Below are positions 48,433 through 60,129 of a DNA stretch of 64,000 nt, in pieces (the first letter of the stretch is position 1; each line of letters starts with the position of its first letter). Source of the stretch: Siphonodentalium dalli (Eukaryota; Mollusca; Scaphopoda; Gadilida; Siphonodentaliidae); NCBI GenBank assembly GCA_032622095.1, contig CP136068.1:159733465-159797464 (forward strand), written 5' to 3'. The translations under genes and the position numbers were made by a program. The notes under the pieces are model-generated. The model did no database searches and was not told where the DNA came from. It worked only from the letters and a program-made list of their open reading frames with translations.

Positions 48433-48524
48433 CGTGTCAGAATGGAGCGACTTGCACCAACCACTTCGGTTATTATACCACTGCGCATGTCCCGGTGGAA
48501 TCTCAGGCGACAACTGTGAGATCG
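48433..48524 (+). pseudogene. Broken B-type EGF exon
   Basis: Paralogue of exon 5 that has lost its acceptor and its first ~26 bases. A deletion fuses the upstream intron (TTCTCAAATTCGCCTA) directly to TGTCAGAATGGAGCGACTTG. A 2-bp insertion (GGTTATTATACC against GGTTATTACC) also shifts the frame. The donor G|GTGAGTT is still intact. It cannot be spliced in as an EGF module. Confidence 0.9.
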
Positions 48525-49174
48525 GTGAGTTCAATTATCAGGTCTGTCAATTCCCAAATATAGCTAAAATAGCCATATGTAGCTATCTTAGCTATGGATT
48601 ATTCTGGTTGAAGAGAGATAACCCAATCCAACAAACAATCATTTACATATACAATAACATGATTTGGTTATAGTCTTAGTAAATTATATTGTTTGCCATG
48701 TTCATGTTTAATTAACAAAATATTCCAACATGGTTACTTTCTCCTGACAACTGTAACTAAAAAGAAGAGGCATATATCATATACGGATGTATCTGAGTCC
48801 CATATCACATAGCATAACCAATTTCCAAACATGCATGTGCTTAATTATGCTAATCGGATATTCCGCAAGCTGATGCAAACGACATGTCATAGGTGGGGGT
48901 TTCATAACATAATACCCCTTACACTTAGTTACAACAACTCGCGGTAATGGTAACATATTGTTTTACGATAATCAAATGTAGCTACAATAACTACATATAG
49001 CTATTGTTGCAATAATCGGGAATTGCCAGGCATGTTGACGTCGGTTTGGCGTAAATATAGTAAGGTAGATACCGTTACAGGGAATGTCCACGCATCAAAA
49101 TATGCGACAAACCTGTGTCCGGTCACGCACATTCTGATTCAACTATCATAGCTATTACAGATGATTATGACGGT

Positions 49175-49435
49175 GCTCTGACCGAATTAAAATTGTTGTT
49201 AAAGAGTGAATTATTCTGTGCTCGTTATGGGGAAGTTACCTCAGATGTTGTTTAACGATATGTATGTATGTGTTAATCTTATGGCATCATCCCATGTGTA
49301 TATACCTATGATGTGTGCATAGATGTATGTGTGTATCGCGTGTTCTAGAGGGCAGGGTACTAGCAGGAATGTAAGCGCTCTCGGCCGTCTGGAATAAAGC
49401 GCTATATAAATATAATTTAGTATGTATTTGTTGAT
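49175..49435 (+). repeat. Duplicated LINE 3' fragment upstream of EGF exon 5
   Basis: Starts at the same internal LINE point as the copy at 46609 (CGGTGCTCTGACCGAAT) and ends GCGCTATATAAATATAA. Marks the left junction of the last, shortened duplication unit. Confidence 0.85.
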
Positions 49436-49520
49436 GAGAGTTCATGTTCATTTAGATTTATTTCGTATAAACCCGCCTTGATGACCTTGTGTTCCTTTAA
49501 CTTTTCGCGCCTATATACAG

Positions 49521-49634
49521 ATATAGACGAATGCCTCCCGGTGCCATGCCAGAATGGAGCAACATGTCAAGACGCCGTCAACTCCTACACTTGCGGGTGT
49601 GCTGCTGGATTCTTGGGCGTCAATTGCGAAGTCG
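49521..49634 (+). CDS. Exon 7: calcium-binding EGF domain 5 (A type)
   Basis: 114 bp, phase 1-1, acceptor CTATATACAG, donor G|GTAAGTG. Encodes [16 protein letters not shown], then [15 protein letters not shown] and LGVNCEV. All EGF cysteines and the calcium-binding signature are kept. SG in the last loop has become LG. Its unit has lost the B exon. Confidence 0.93.
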
Positions 49635-49679
49635 GTAAGTGTGGATAATCAAGATCGCATGTTTCTGTTTATTGGGTTA

Positions 49680-50060
49680 CCCATTATCTCAGAAATGTTG
49701 ACGGGGTGCCCTGGATCTATCAAACGTTGATTAGGGTACCAATGATCTGTAAAACGTTGCAAAGGGTACACAAGATCTCCCACACGTTGACTAGGGTACC
49801 TATGCTCTCTGTAGCGTTAACTTTGGGGTAAATAAGATATCTGAAACGTTGATTATGGTACCCATTATATCTGCTATTGTAGCAATAATTGGGAATTGCC
49901 AGACACGTTGAAGTCGGTTTGGGTAAATACTATAAAGTAGAATGCCGTCACAGGGAATGTCCACGCAACAACGTATGCGTCATACCTTTGTCATGTCCGC
50001 ACATTCTGAATTCAACTATCATAACTATTACAGATGATTATGACGGTGCCAAATCCACGT
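49680..50060. repeat. Truncated duplication unit: minisatellite fused to unit end
   Basis: About six copies of the 30-bp minisatellite (49680-49868) are joined directly to the terminal part of the unit (TATTGTAGCAATAATTGGGA to GATTATGACGGTGCC, 49871-50050). That part corresponds to 46436-46610 and 48999-49175. The deletion removed everything between, including the B-type EGF exon. Confidence 0.82.
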
Positions 50061-50828
50061 TCTTCTGTTCTGTATGTTAACTTTGTGATCGCGCACCACG
50101 GTGGACAGTTTGCAATAACACATATGTACATACAAAGTCATGTAATGTGTCGTAAGTAATATACACGCGGTATATATATTGATAGCAGACTACACGAGAT
50201 TCAAGGTATGACGCTCTCGATATGGAGGTTCAACGGTAGAGCTGAGTAAGCATGAAGATGCGGGGAATTGTATTTTCTTATTTTGTATTTGTCTGAATAT
50301 TTAATGATAAGTTTGGAAATACACATCGGGATTGGACCCGTTGCTATGGCCATACCACGTGACCATATTTGGGGAGCCGACTTCGTTGTGTTATGGTCTT
50401 TTTGGGAATATGGGATAGTACGCGATGTTCCCATGAGGGAACCGAGCGTGACATTCGGTGTGCCTATGAGCGATATGAACTTTGATATTATATATATAAT
50501 CAATGTATCAAGTTATGGGGTTAATGTATGATTTACGGCACAATAGCTGAACTGCATTAGTAAAAATATTTCTGCGAATGAACATTCGCCGGATAAATTA
50601 GTTTTGCAACCGGCAGCTGTTTTATTCAATAATGTCACACGTTGGCTTTTCTAAATGATATTAATATAACGACTCAAACACTCCGTCTTAATATAATAGT
50701 TAGACTATTCAGTTGGTATTTGAGTTACTTAAATATGTGTCGTCATGTTTAATCATTTGCGCAGATCCAAACAATCGTGTCAATAAATCGTCACAAAAAC
50801 AAACATGATACCGTATTACTGCGACAGT
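50061..50828 (+). other. Intron segment, nothing recognised
   Basis: No exon, element or repeat recognised. Small open frames around 50201-50531 have no recognisable domains. Confidence 0.35.
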
Positions 50829-51238
50829 ACTGCGGGATTCTTTTACCCTGTGCCAATGCATTCTCTTATATATGCGAGTCGACCATAGGTCGCCTCGCAT
50901 ATATAATTGAATGCATTGGCCTAACAATTTTTTATCATTTTTTTAAAATAAATGTTTCTTACAATTTTTAGGACATAAAATAAAAAACATCCATTACCCT
51001 GCAGGGAGCCCCACACATAAATAGAAGCATATAGAAGAGTGTCGTCTGCTCATATTTGTGAGGCTCTGTATGGGTGAAATTACAAAATTGTTAAAGAATA
51101 CAAGAACAAAATTATTAAAATTGTAAAAAATTGTTAGGCCAATGCATTCCCTATGGTCGACTCGCATATATAAGAGAATGCATTGGCACATGGTAAACAA
51201 ATCCCGACATACGACTGGATTTGATATGGCGGGTCACA
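50829..51238 (-). mobile_element. MITE copy 3 (TGTGACCCGCCATATC family), 5'-damaged
   Basis: Opposite orientation to the copies at 14824 and 19550, as shown by the core order (TTACCCTGCAGGGAGCCCCA, then TCTGCTCATATTTGTGAGGC). The right end GATATGGCGGGTCACA is intact. The left outermost ~35 bp are lost or diverged. A small deletion has removed one arm of the right TIR hairpin (ATTCCCTATGGTCGAC). Confidence 0.85.
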
Positions 51239-52950
51239 TTTGTTTGTGAGCTATGATTTGTTATTATCCCTCTTTAATCGAATTTACACAACGGTACTAT
51301 ATAAATACAACTAGTCCAGCTAAATATAACTAAAATAGTTGAATTTTGGATTTGCCTGCTTACCGTGGGATTATTGACAATTAAAATAAGTAACATGATT
51401 TTTGTGTTTTCCGTTTGAAACTAAACAGAGGTTTATTAACCGTTTGGATTTAATATTTGGTTAGTTATTGGGTTTAGCAAATTAACAACGCATCTATCGT
51501 CACATTAAGTTATATTCACTATCTGTGTGAACCACCATAATCACCGGTCATTTTAGTGGATGTTCATACGGGAGCAAATATAATCTGATTATGTAAATAC
51601 ATAAATATAAACACCTATACATTCTGGATAGCTACTATCGATCTATAGTGCACTGTAATCAGAAATGGCTGACCATGTCATGCATCTCTTCTCTAGATAC
51701 GCCGGTAGAAATCATACTCCACCAGTACAAATCATGGAAAAGTTTTTATGGTTGTGACAGGAAAGTTTATAACACTGAGAACAAAAACAGTGCAGATAAT
51801 ATATTTCTCAGTTAATTAATGGTCATTAATAATCTATGTAAATGCATGTGTAGGTCCCAGCTCGAGATAAAACTATCTAAGATACTTTGTGAGCGATTTT
51901 GCTTACAATAAAAACATTTTTAGTAATTATTAATTGTCAATTGTTTATTGTTTATTGCGATATCGGCTGAAATAAGTCACAAACAAATATGTGATCTCGA
52001 GCAAGATCACTCCCAAATGTGAAGTTGATATTGAGGAGCAAGACGTGTTATCAAAGAAATATATTCCCTGACGTGTGTGTTCATTGATATGCAGATCCAT
52101 GCCAGAACATTAGAACATTCACGGTGCGCGCTGGACAGAAATTTACTTTTGCCAAATAATTTGTTTCCTGATATAATTGTTTGCCAAATTATATGAGCGT
52201 TTGCCAACTGCTATCCATGATAGTATCAATTTATGCAACCTTAATTATTATGTTTCGACACTGGCGGGTTGAACGACTTTTGATATGGGTAGAACAACCG
52301 TTAGTTAATTATTAATTACACTCGAATCTCTATTTTGGTTTATCATACAACAATAAGCCAATCACAGAACAATACGAGGGTAGAACCGTAGAAGGGTTGC
52401 TTCATCAGAAGGGCACATCACAGTAGGATTAGTAATCCATCCATGCATCAGTACTAATGCTATGAGATTAACTGCATCTCAATAGAGGTGTTAACTTTCC
52501 CTAAACCTTATAAAACACCACTAATATAACTATGATGCAACAGTTTACTGAAATTAATGGTAATGATTGACCAATATTTGTGTTCAAATTGTTTGAGGAA
52601 TTAAAAAGTGACTTGCCAAAACATTTGTCAAATGAAAATATTTGTTGCCAATTGTGAATTAGTTTTGTCATTGGCAAATTTGGCAAGTGGCAGCCTGAAC
52701 CCTGATAACAATCCCACGTTGTGTACTGGTGTAATGTGACATCAATGGGCGTAGCTATATTATAGTTCAATGCAATCTCTAGCTTGACAACTCACATATG
52801 TGAAGCATATTATTGAGTAACAAGTAATAATGAAGAAATACATGCCCTGTCATTGTTTCTTCAATGTTCAACATATCCTCGCAGAAATACGCACATAATC
52901 AACATATAATGTGAAATTGGTACATAATGTGATTATTTGATTTTGAAAAA
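51239..52950 (+). other. Intron segment, nothing recognised
   Basis: No exon or element recognised. Two stretches with TTTGCCAA motifs at about 52150-52210 and 52615-52690 are loosely similar. Confidence 0.35.
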
Positions 52951-54091
52951 ATAGTCTGGTCGATAAACTAAAATTTTAGGGTCAACCTAGAATAAATTCG
53001 GACTAAATTGGTTTATATATCATTTTGAAGATGAAGATCTCCTCTATAACATATCCAAAATCCGCTAAAATCCGCTTTGAGCATTTTTTGTAATTCAAGA
53101 TGGCGTCCAATATGGCTGCCATTTCCCATTAAGTCAGTTTGTTGCTATTTGATGCAATTATAGTCATAATATCGTGTCATATGTATACATAAGTATACAT
53201 TTTTGTGAAGCTAAGACATAACGCCACATTTTGTTGCCAAAATTGGAACAAACCACCCAAGATGGCAGTCAAAATGGCGACCGGAAGTGGGAAATATTAC
53301 GTTTTTTTTACTGATATCTTTAAGATAAGTTTCTGCTGTTTGGAACTAGTTGAGAATTGTGATTTTATTTTGTATTTAGCATGTTAACAGACAATCGGGG
53401 AAATAAAATATGCCATAAGTGGTGTCCCCACCCCTTCCGATCATTCAAAAAATCGAGTTTAAAGAACGTGATATAACATTTCACAAAATAATCACAATTT
53501 GGGATTCTAGTCATATTTCATCAAAAATTGGCAGGACTGTGTAATAGAAGTGAGGCATTCTATTTCTTATGAATATTCCGACTCAATGGTATCAAAATTG
53601 TCACTTTGGCTCACAATAGCTGCCAAAATGGCGGCCAACATATGAAAAATGGTAAATATTTCACCAGCGTGTCGTGCAACCCCTTATAAGTTGTGGTTGA
53701 TGAATACAATTGACTATTTTGTCTTATATACATTGAATACTAACATTTATGATGCACCTTGATTAACTTTTACTCTATTTTAACTACTGAAATTACCAGA
53801 ATTATGTGATTTGTTGCACAAAATTGGCATCAAAATCGGGGAAAAAATAACGTTTCAGGTTTGCACCATTTGTTTTAAGTAAAATGGAACTATCTTTGGT
53901 ATCAAATGTGATTTTTAATTTTGATCTATCTTAAATGTTTGACACTGAGATGTTTTTGACAAAATTACTCAATATGGCTTACAAAATGGCAACCAAATAT
54001 GGTAAAAAGTTGATTTGTCATATTTATTCCGAACATTATTACAAGCTGTTCTGAAATTGTTACTCACTTGGTTATTAAACATGCTACTTAA

Positions 54092-54586
54092 AGGCACGTG
54101 AGGCCTTAGTTGCCGAAAATATTCATATGTGTTCCAATCACCGTAAACAGATAAAACAGTAAAACGCATACAGTTTCGTTCATATATACCAAGACCATCG
54201 CGTAAACAGCATGTTATCATAAAGACCTACTATATTTTACATAAGCAAGAGCCTGGTTGTGTTACAGAAGAAAGCACAATGCTACTGGCTAATCACACAC
54301 AAATGGCATAAACGCTCTTTAGTAGTTCCGTATCAGGAATTCACCCACAAAGAACGCTCTTTATGTTTACCATTATAATATAAACAAACACCAGAAAAGT
54401 AACTTTTTTATGCTTTTGTTTACATAACAATGGTCAACCATATGACAATAACATACTGTTTATGCGATATTTCTTATATGTATACGGACAAAGTCTGTCT
54501 ACATTTTGATGTTCTTTCTGTTTGTGGTGGTTTTTGACGGGTGGAAATATTTTCACAGGATACCCACCGTCAAGGCCACCGTACCT
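54092..54586 (-). mobile_element. 495-bp piggyBac-like MITE, copy 3
   Basis: Inverted copy of the element at 45560-46049, with perfect TTAA on both sides (54088-54091 and 54587-54590) and ends AGGCACGTGAGGCCTTAG and GGCCACCGTACCT. It interrupts the left arm of the foldback element. The right arm at about 57402-57424 lacks it, so it inserted after the arms formed. Confidence 0.92.
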
Positions 54587-54929
54587 TTAATCAACTGATA
54601 ACTAAATGTTATATTCTGGTTGTCCCAGTACATTATGAGGAGTGACAAATCAGTTTAAGGGATGCAGTATGAATTTTTGCCGAAAACTTCTTTTGGGATT
54701 CTGTCTGTCTTTGAACGGAAATTGGCAGAACGTTGAAACGGAACTGAGAGGGATCATACTATGTGGCTACTCTGGCCCAATAGCATCAAAATTTATTAAC
54801 TTATATACTATTGTCATGAAAACCGTTTCATTCGTATTGCATACCAAACACCATTAATATACAATATGATATGATCTCTCAATCGGTTAACATATCCTTG
54901 AGTTATAGGGATAGGAAGTCGATAGTCAT

Positions 54930-57240
54930 CCAAGTGCAACTTACACATGACCATGCAGTCACTCCACATATACATGAACACCACATAAATGAACATATGT
55001 CACTCGCTTTATACACATACGCCCCACCTACTACTATACAGTCGCATATGGATATGCACATACACCCAACACATGGCCATGTAGCCATGAGTAAACATGT
55101 AGGCACACCAGGTTTACTCCTACACATCACCCATGGCCATATAGTCACGACATGTATACCCATTCACTACATTCATGAACATACAGTAACATCCTGTATA
55201 CCTATTCGCCTCACCATTGGTAATACGGTCACTCCATGTATATGTATATATTTGCAAGATGCATGGCCATATAGGTACTCAAGATATACATCCAAACGAT
55301 GGCAATATAGTCACTCCCGGTATATAGTATCGCCACATTCATGAGCATACATTACTTCTTGTATACATATTTGCCTCACCAGGGGTCATAAAGTCACTCC
55401 CTGCATCATATTTGCGACACACATGGCCATATATCCACTCAAAATATATATACGCCCAAACCAAAACCATAGAGTCATTACAGGTATATATAGTATACAT
55501 ATAAACCTCACCAATGGCGTTACAGTCCTTCTAGACATACCAATGTCCCGCAACGCGCACACGGCCATGCATACACTCCAAACGTGCATATAGACCTCAC
55601 CATGACAATTCAAACCCTCGCTGTATACGCATAAACCACACTCGTGATCATACAGTCACTCCCTCTATACCAATTCACCCATCATTATATTTGCCACACT
55701 GGCATATTGGCCACATCATGGCAATATAGCCATGCAAGATATACAAGGGCTCGCGTCTTGCAGGTAATGAGTCGAAACGTAATGTGACATTTGCTTAGTA
55801 TGGCATACAGTCAGCGATCTGGAACTGATGTTGATCTTATCCAAACATTTTGGCATCTTTTAAACTCAGTGGGAGTAATTTCCAAAAATGTCTAAGCTCT
55901 ACGTTTGGCATAAAATAAAATCTTGTTTTTGTGGGGTACGTTCTAAAACTATTTTCAAAATTCCATTAAACTGTTCCAGGACCCAGCTTCCAACTCAACA
56001 TTCATTTCATTAGAACGGGGATCAATTTGTCTGCGAGAAATTGGGACCTTGGTCATCATATATGTAGCCTCGAATATTCTGTAGTATGCCTAAGAGACAT
56101 CATCCCCTTTCTCTTAACATCCATATAATTATGTACCACTATCATTGTGTGGGGAATAGGACAGGATGTAAGCCATTATTTATTTCACTATACTTATATT
56201 GACAAACGGAAAGGCCTTATGGTCCGTCAGCCAGTGCTCCATTCTGACTTGTTATTGTCATTCCGGAGTGCTAGGTGTGATTTTCGTTGTCGCGGACAAA
56301 TGTGTCACCTTGTCAGATACCCACTTACATATATTTGTTAGCCTATACTTACCTGTATTGGTTGGCATTGGTTAACATATGACCATAGTCAATACAGGTG
56401 TATACATACCTTATCAATTACCATACAATCCTTCTAGATATGCCTATACCCCACACACACGCCCATTCGTAAACTTCAGACTTGCAAAAATACAGCTCAA
56501 CCATGACAATTCAGCCACTCGCTGTATTCTTACACACCACATCCATGAGCATTCAGCTATTCACTGTATACCAGTACACAGCAATGACAATACAGCCACA
56601 ACAGATAAACATGTACAGCCCACCCATGACCATGATGTCACTATCTATATACACAAGCCCGCCAGTGACCATCAAACTGTACTCAATGTATGCATATACA
56701 CTTCAACAACATTGACTCTGCAGTCATTCCATGTACATATATACATATATACACATTGCCCATAACCATACAACCACTCCATATTTGATTGATTGATTGA
56801 TTTTTTATTTGTACAATAATTTGTACAATATTTTGTCCATATACCCCATTCATTATCATACAGCAAACGCGTGTATACACATACCCCCACCCATAACAAT
56901 ACAGCCACCAGTGAACACATGTACATCCCACCCATGACCACACAGTCACACCATATATACATACACAATACAAAGATGGACAATGTAGCTAATCTCGCTG
57001 TACACATATACTACTTCAATGGCCAGACAACAACTCCCTGCATACTTGTTCACCTAATACATGACGGTCATCACCATAATCTACTCCTTATATACCTATA
57101 CAACTCAACGTGGACACCCCATGCATGACCATATAGTCATACATTGTATAACTATTCATATCATTCACGAATACAATAACTCCCCGTATACATACTCACC
57201 TCACCTATAGCCATACATTCAACAGACATACACACGGTAT
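54930..57240. repeat. Degenerate ~42-bp tandem repeat (foldback core)
   Basis: Many diverged copies of a unit with consensus around CATGGCCATATAGTCACTCC and TGTATACATATTCxCCTCACC. Successive copies at 55133, 55175, 55217, 55263, 55301, 55342, 55384, 55424 and 55466 are about 42 bp apart. Near 56786-56850, GATTGATTGATTGATT followed by TTTTTATTTGTACAAT is the reverse of a LINE/SINE tail inserted in the array. Open frames here are repeat artefacts. Confidence 0.75.
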
Positions 57241-57552
57241 TAAGTTGATCAATGTTGATTACAATAGGCCAGAGTAGCCACATACTATGATCCCTCTCAG
57301 TTCCGTTTCAACGTTCTGCCTATTTCAGTTAAAAAAATATGGACAGAATCCCAAAAGAAATTTTCGGCAAAATCCACACTGCACACCTTAAATGAACTTT
57401 CATGCCTCTAATAACCAAGTGAGTCACAATCTGCTACCTTTTCGGAACAGATGTGAATAATGTTTGGAATATATGTGACAAATCAACATTTTACCAAATT
57501 GGGTTGCCATTTTGCAAACAATCTTGAACAATATTGTCTAAAACACCTCATT

Positions 57553-57955
57553 GTGACACAGTTATCACATATCAAAACAATAAACACCTCTCCACTGTAA
57601 ACCGACCCTCCAATTCTCCTCCGCAATCGCTATTCTGTTTATTTACTTATATTTTTCATTATATGTATGCATATAATATACCTTGTGTTTTGTTCGTCTT
57701 TAGTGTCATAAAATATGTCAGTGTATAATACTAGGGAGAGGAGGGTATTCTAAGTGACACAGTTAGCACATATCAAAACAATAAACACCTCTCCATTGTA
57801 AACCGACCCTCAATTCTCCTCCGCAATCGCCATTCTGTTTATTTACTTATATTTTTCATTATATGTATGTATATAATATACCTTGTGTTTTGTTCGTCTT
57901 TAGTGTCATAAAATTTGTCAGTGTATAATACTAGGGAGAGCAAGGTATTCTAAGT
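57553..57955. repeat. 201-bp direct tandem duplication in the right arm
   Basis: Two near-identical copies, 57553-57753 and 57754-57955: ACACAGTTATCACATATC, AATAAACACCTCTCC, TATAATATACCTTGTGTTTT, ACTAGGGAGAG. It is absent from the left arm, so it arose after the arms separated. Confidence 0.9.
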
Positions 57956-58954
57956 GATTTAGCACTTGTCCTCCAATCGCTTTTGTCATAAACTAATTTA
58001 ATTTATGAACAAATAAAATATGTTTAAAAAAAAAAGAAATTTCCATTTTACTTTAAAAAATGTTTCAAACCTGAACAGTGATTTTTCGCCGATTTTGGTG
58101 CAAAATTTGTGACAGAAAATTTGAATAGTTCTGGTGATTTTAGTGGTTTCAATGGTGACAATTAGCCTAGGTGCATCAGAAATGTTGGTTTTCAATGTAT
58201 ATAAGACAGAATAGTCAATTGTGTGCATCAACAACAACTTATAAACAGTTGCATGGCACACTGGGACAAAATTTAAAATATTCCATATTTTGGCCGCCAT
58301 TTTGGAAGCCATTTTGATCCAAAGTGACGATTTTTGTAACATTGAGTTGGAATATCCATAAAATGTAGAAAGCATTACTTACATTGCACAGTTCTTCCAA
58401 TTTCATGATAAAATATGACTAGAATCCCAATGGTGATATTTTGTGATATGTTATAACGCGTTTTGTAAAATCGAATTTTTGAGCGATCGGAACGGGTTGG
58501 GAGCCCATGAATGGCATATTTCTTTCCTCCAATGGTCAGTTAAGATGTTAAATACAAAATAAAGTCAAAATTCTCAACCAGTTACAAACAGTAGAAACTT
58601 ATCTTAAAGATATTAGTAAATAACGTAAACATTTCTACTTCCGGCCGCCATTTTGGCGGCCATTTATGACGGGGAGTTCCAATTTTGGAATACAACGGTG
58701 GGGTTATGTCTTATCTTCACAAAAACGTATACCAGTGTATACATATGACAAGATTTTCTCACTATAATTGCGTAGAACTGATTTACCGGAAATGGCAGCC
58801 AACTTGGACGCCATCTTGAATTACAAAAATTGCTCAAAGCGGATTTTAGCGGATTTTGGATATGTTATAGAGGATATATTTCTCTTCAAAATGGTATACA
58901 AACCAATTTAGTCCAAATGTATTCTAGGTCAAATCTTTATTCGACCATACTATA

Positions 58955-59615
58955 AGCAGATAATGGACACTTGACCGTTATTCGTTTTATGGCGCGGGCC
59001 TCAATGAAAACACCTGTTAAAAGGCGTTCACACGAAAAGTCGTTAGTTGGCTTACCTGTGTCATTACCCGCACATAACTGCTCAGAATCGCTTCATTGTG
59101 AGTTGATAATGAGACTAAATTTATCTCATTTCCAGCACATTATCGACTCAAAGTTAGGCCATACTAAGCAGATTATCTAACTAAAACAAGTTCGATTATA
59201 AGCAGATAATATGCTGATTTTTGCGAGAACAGGCTGCAATGTTATAGTTTCCAGTCAGAACAAGTCGGAATATCGAAACGTTCCCATGTTTTAAGAATTT
59301 GGAATGTGATACCAACGAACGTAGCTATATTATAGTTTCATGACATAGTATACATTTAGGTCGTAAAACGACAAACTGGGAACTATCGATTCTGAACCTC
59401 GCAACTCTGACGTCCACTGGAGAATAGCAGACTAAACGTAACCCTGACCCTAACACTAATACGTTATATTAGGAGTAACAGAACGCATCTGTTCAACGTT
59501 GTATTCGTCCGTTTATGTTTGCATGTATGTCATCCACATGTTCATATGAGTATGATCCAAGTATCAGCTCCAAACTGTGTTCATCCGATTAGTGTTAGAT
59601 TCGTGTCATCCACAG
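58955..59615 (+). other. Intron 8 end
   Basis: No exon until the EGF exon at 59616. AAGCAGATAAT motifs recur at 58954, 59156 and 59202. Nothing else recognised. Confidence 0.4.
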
Positions 59616-59729
59616 ATATCGACGAATGTCAGTCTGCACCGTGTCATAATGCGGGAACCTGTCACGACGGTATCAACTCATACACATGTGAATGTGCTGC
59701 AGAATTCACAGGCATCGATTGCGAGATTA
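59616..59729 (+). CDS. Exon 8: calcium-binding EGF domain 6
   Basis: 114 bp, phase 1-1, acceptor CATCCACAG, donor A|GTAAGTT. Encodes [16 protein letters not shown], then [15 protein letters not shown] and TGIDCEI. The six EGF cysteines and calcium-binding signature are present. CQSAPC fits the O-glucose consensus and CHNAGTC the O-fucose consensus. The usual glycine before the aromatic residue in the last loop is Glu (AAEF), which is uncommon. It is the most distant of the six domains and not part of the recent A/B duplication. Confidence 0.92.
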
Positions 59730-59756
59730 GTAAGTTTTATACAAACACTAACACAT

Positions 59757-59795
59757 ATCAGTATGCACCGTGTCAGAATACGGCAACCTGACACA
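59757..59795 (+). pseudogene. Partial EGF exon copy in intron
   Basis: About 39 bp just after exon 8 repeat its beginning: CAGTATGCACCGTGTCAGAA, then TACGGCAACCTGACAC, against CAGTCTGCACCGTGTCATAA in the exon. The copy ends in a stop (ACCTGA) and lacks splice sites. It looks like a short local duplication. Confidence 0.7.
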
Positions 59796-60129
59796 CATTT
59801 GATCTTAAGTTTTGACGTAGGTTGTCGACACTGAGTTGGGGCATAACGGAAACATGTCAAACGTTATCATAACATATGTACTCAACATGTTGCATACTGG
59901 AACAACGCATATGTGCTGGGTTGTTGAACATTTGACAATGTATTGTGGATAATATAATACTAATATCACGCAAGTTTGTATTATGAACAATACTGAATAC
60001 TCGAAACAACATACACTGGTCCTCTGAATTAGGACCGTCATGTCTGGTGTATCGACACAAAACATGAACGATTGCTTAGAGTAGTTGCATAGAGGTCGAA
60101 AATATCGAGTGAACGCCACAAATGAACTA

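Larger units (their letters stand above)
52951..58954. mobile_element. ~6-kb foldback element
   Basis: The left arm (52951-54795, containing a later MITE) and right arm (57262-58954) are long diverged inverted copies. Examples are CCAAAATCCGCTAAAATCCG against CGGATTTTAGCGGATTTTGG, and AGAGGGATCATACTATGTGG against CCACATACTATGATCCCTCT. The innermost and outermost ends also pair (AGTCTGGTCGA against TCGACCATACTAT). The core 54796-57261 consists mainly of a degenerate ~42-bp tandem repeat. Long inverted arms around a repetitive core are the form of foldback (FB-type) elements. No transposase was recognised, and the target duplication was not identified. It lies in intron 8 between EGF domains 5 and 6. 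Confidence 0.78.

Noticed and set aside
54871-57128. Open frames of 77-157 codons in the foldback core
   Set aside because: Low-complexity His/Thr/Tyr-rich translations of the 42-bp repeat, on both strands.
59436-59462. Telomere-like CCCTGACCCTAACACTAA
   Set aside because: Only two to three imperfect units; not a telomeric array.
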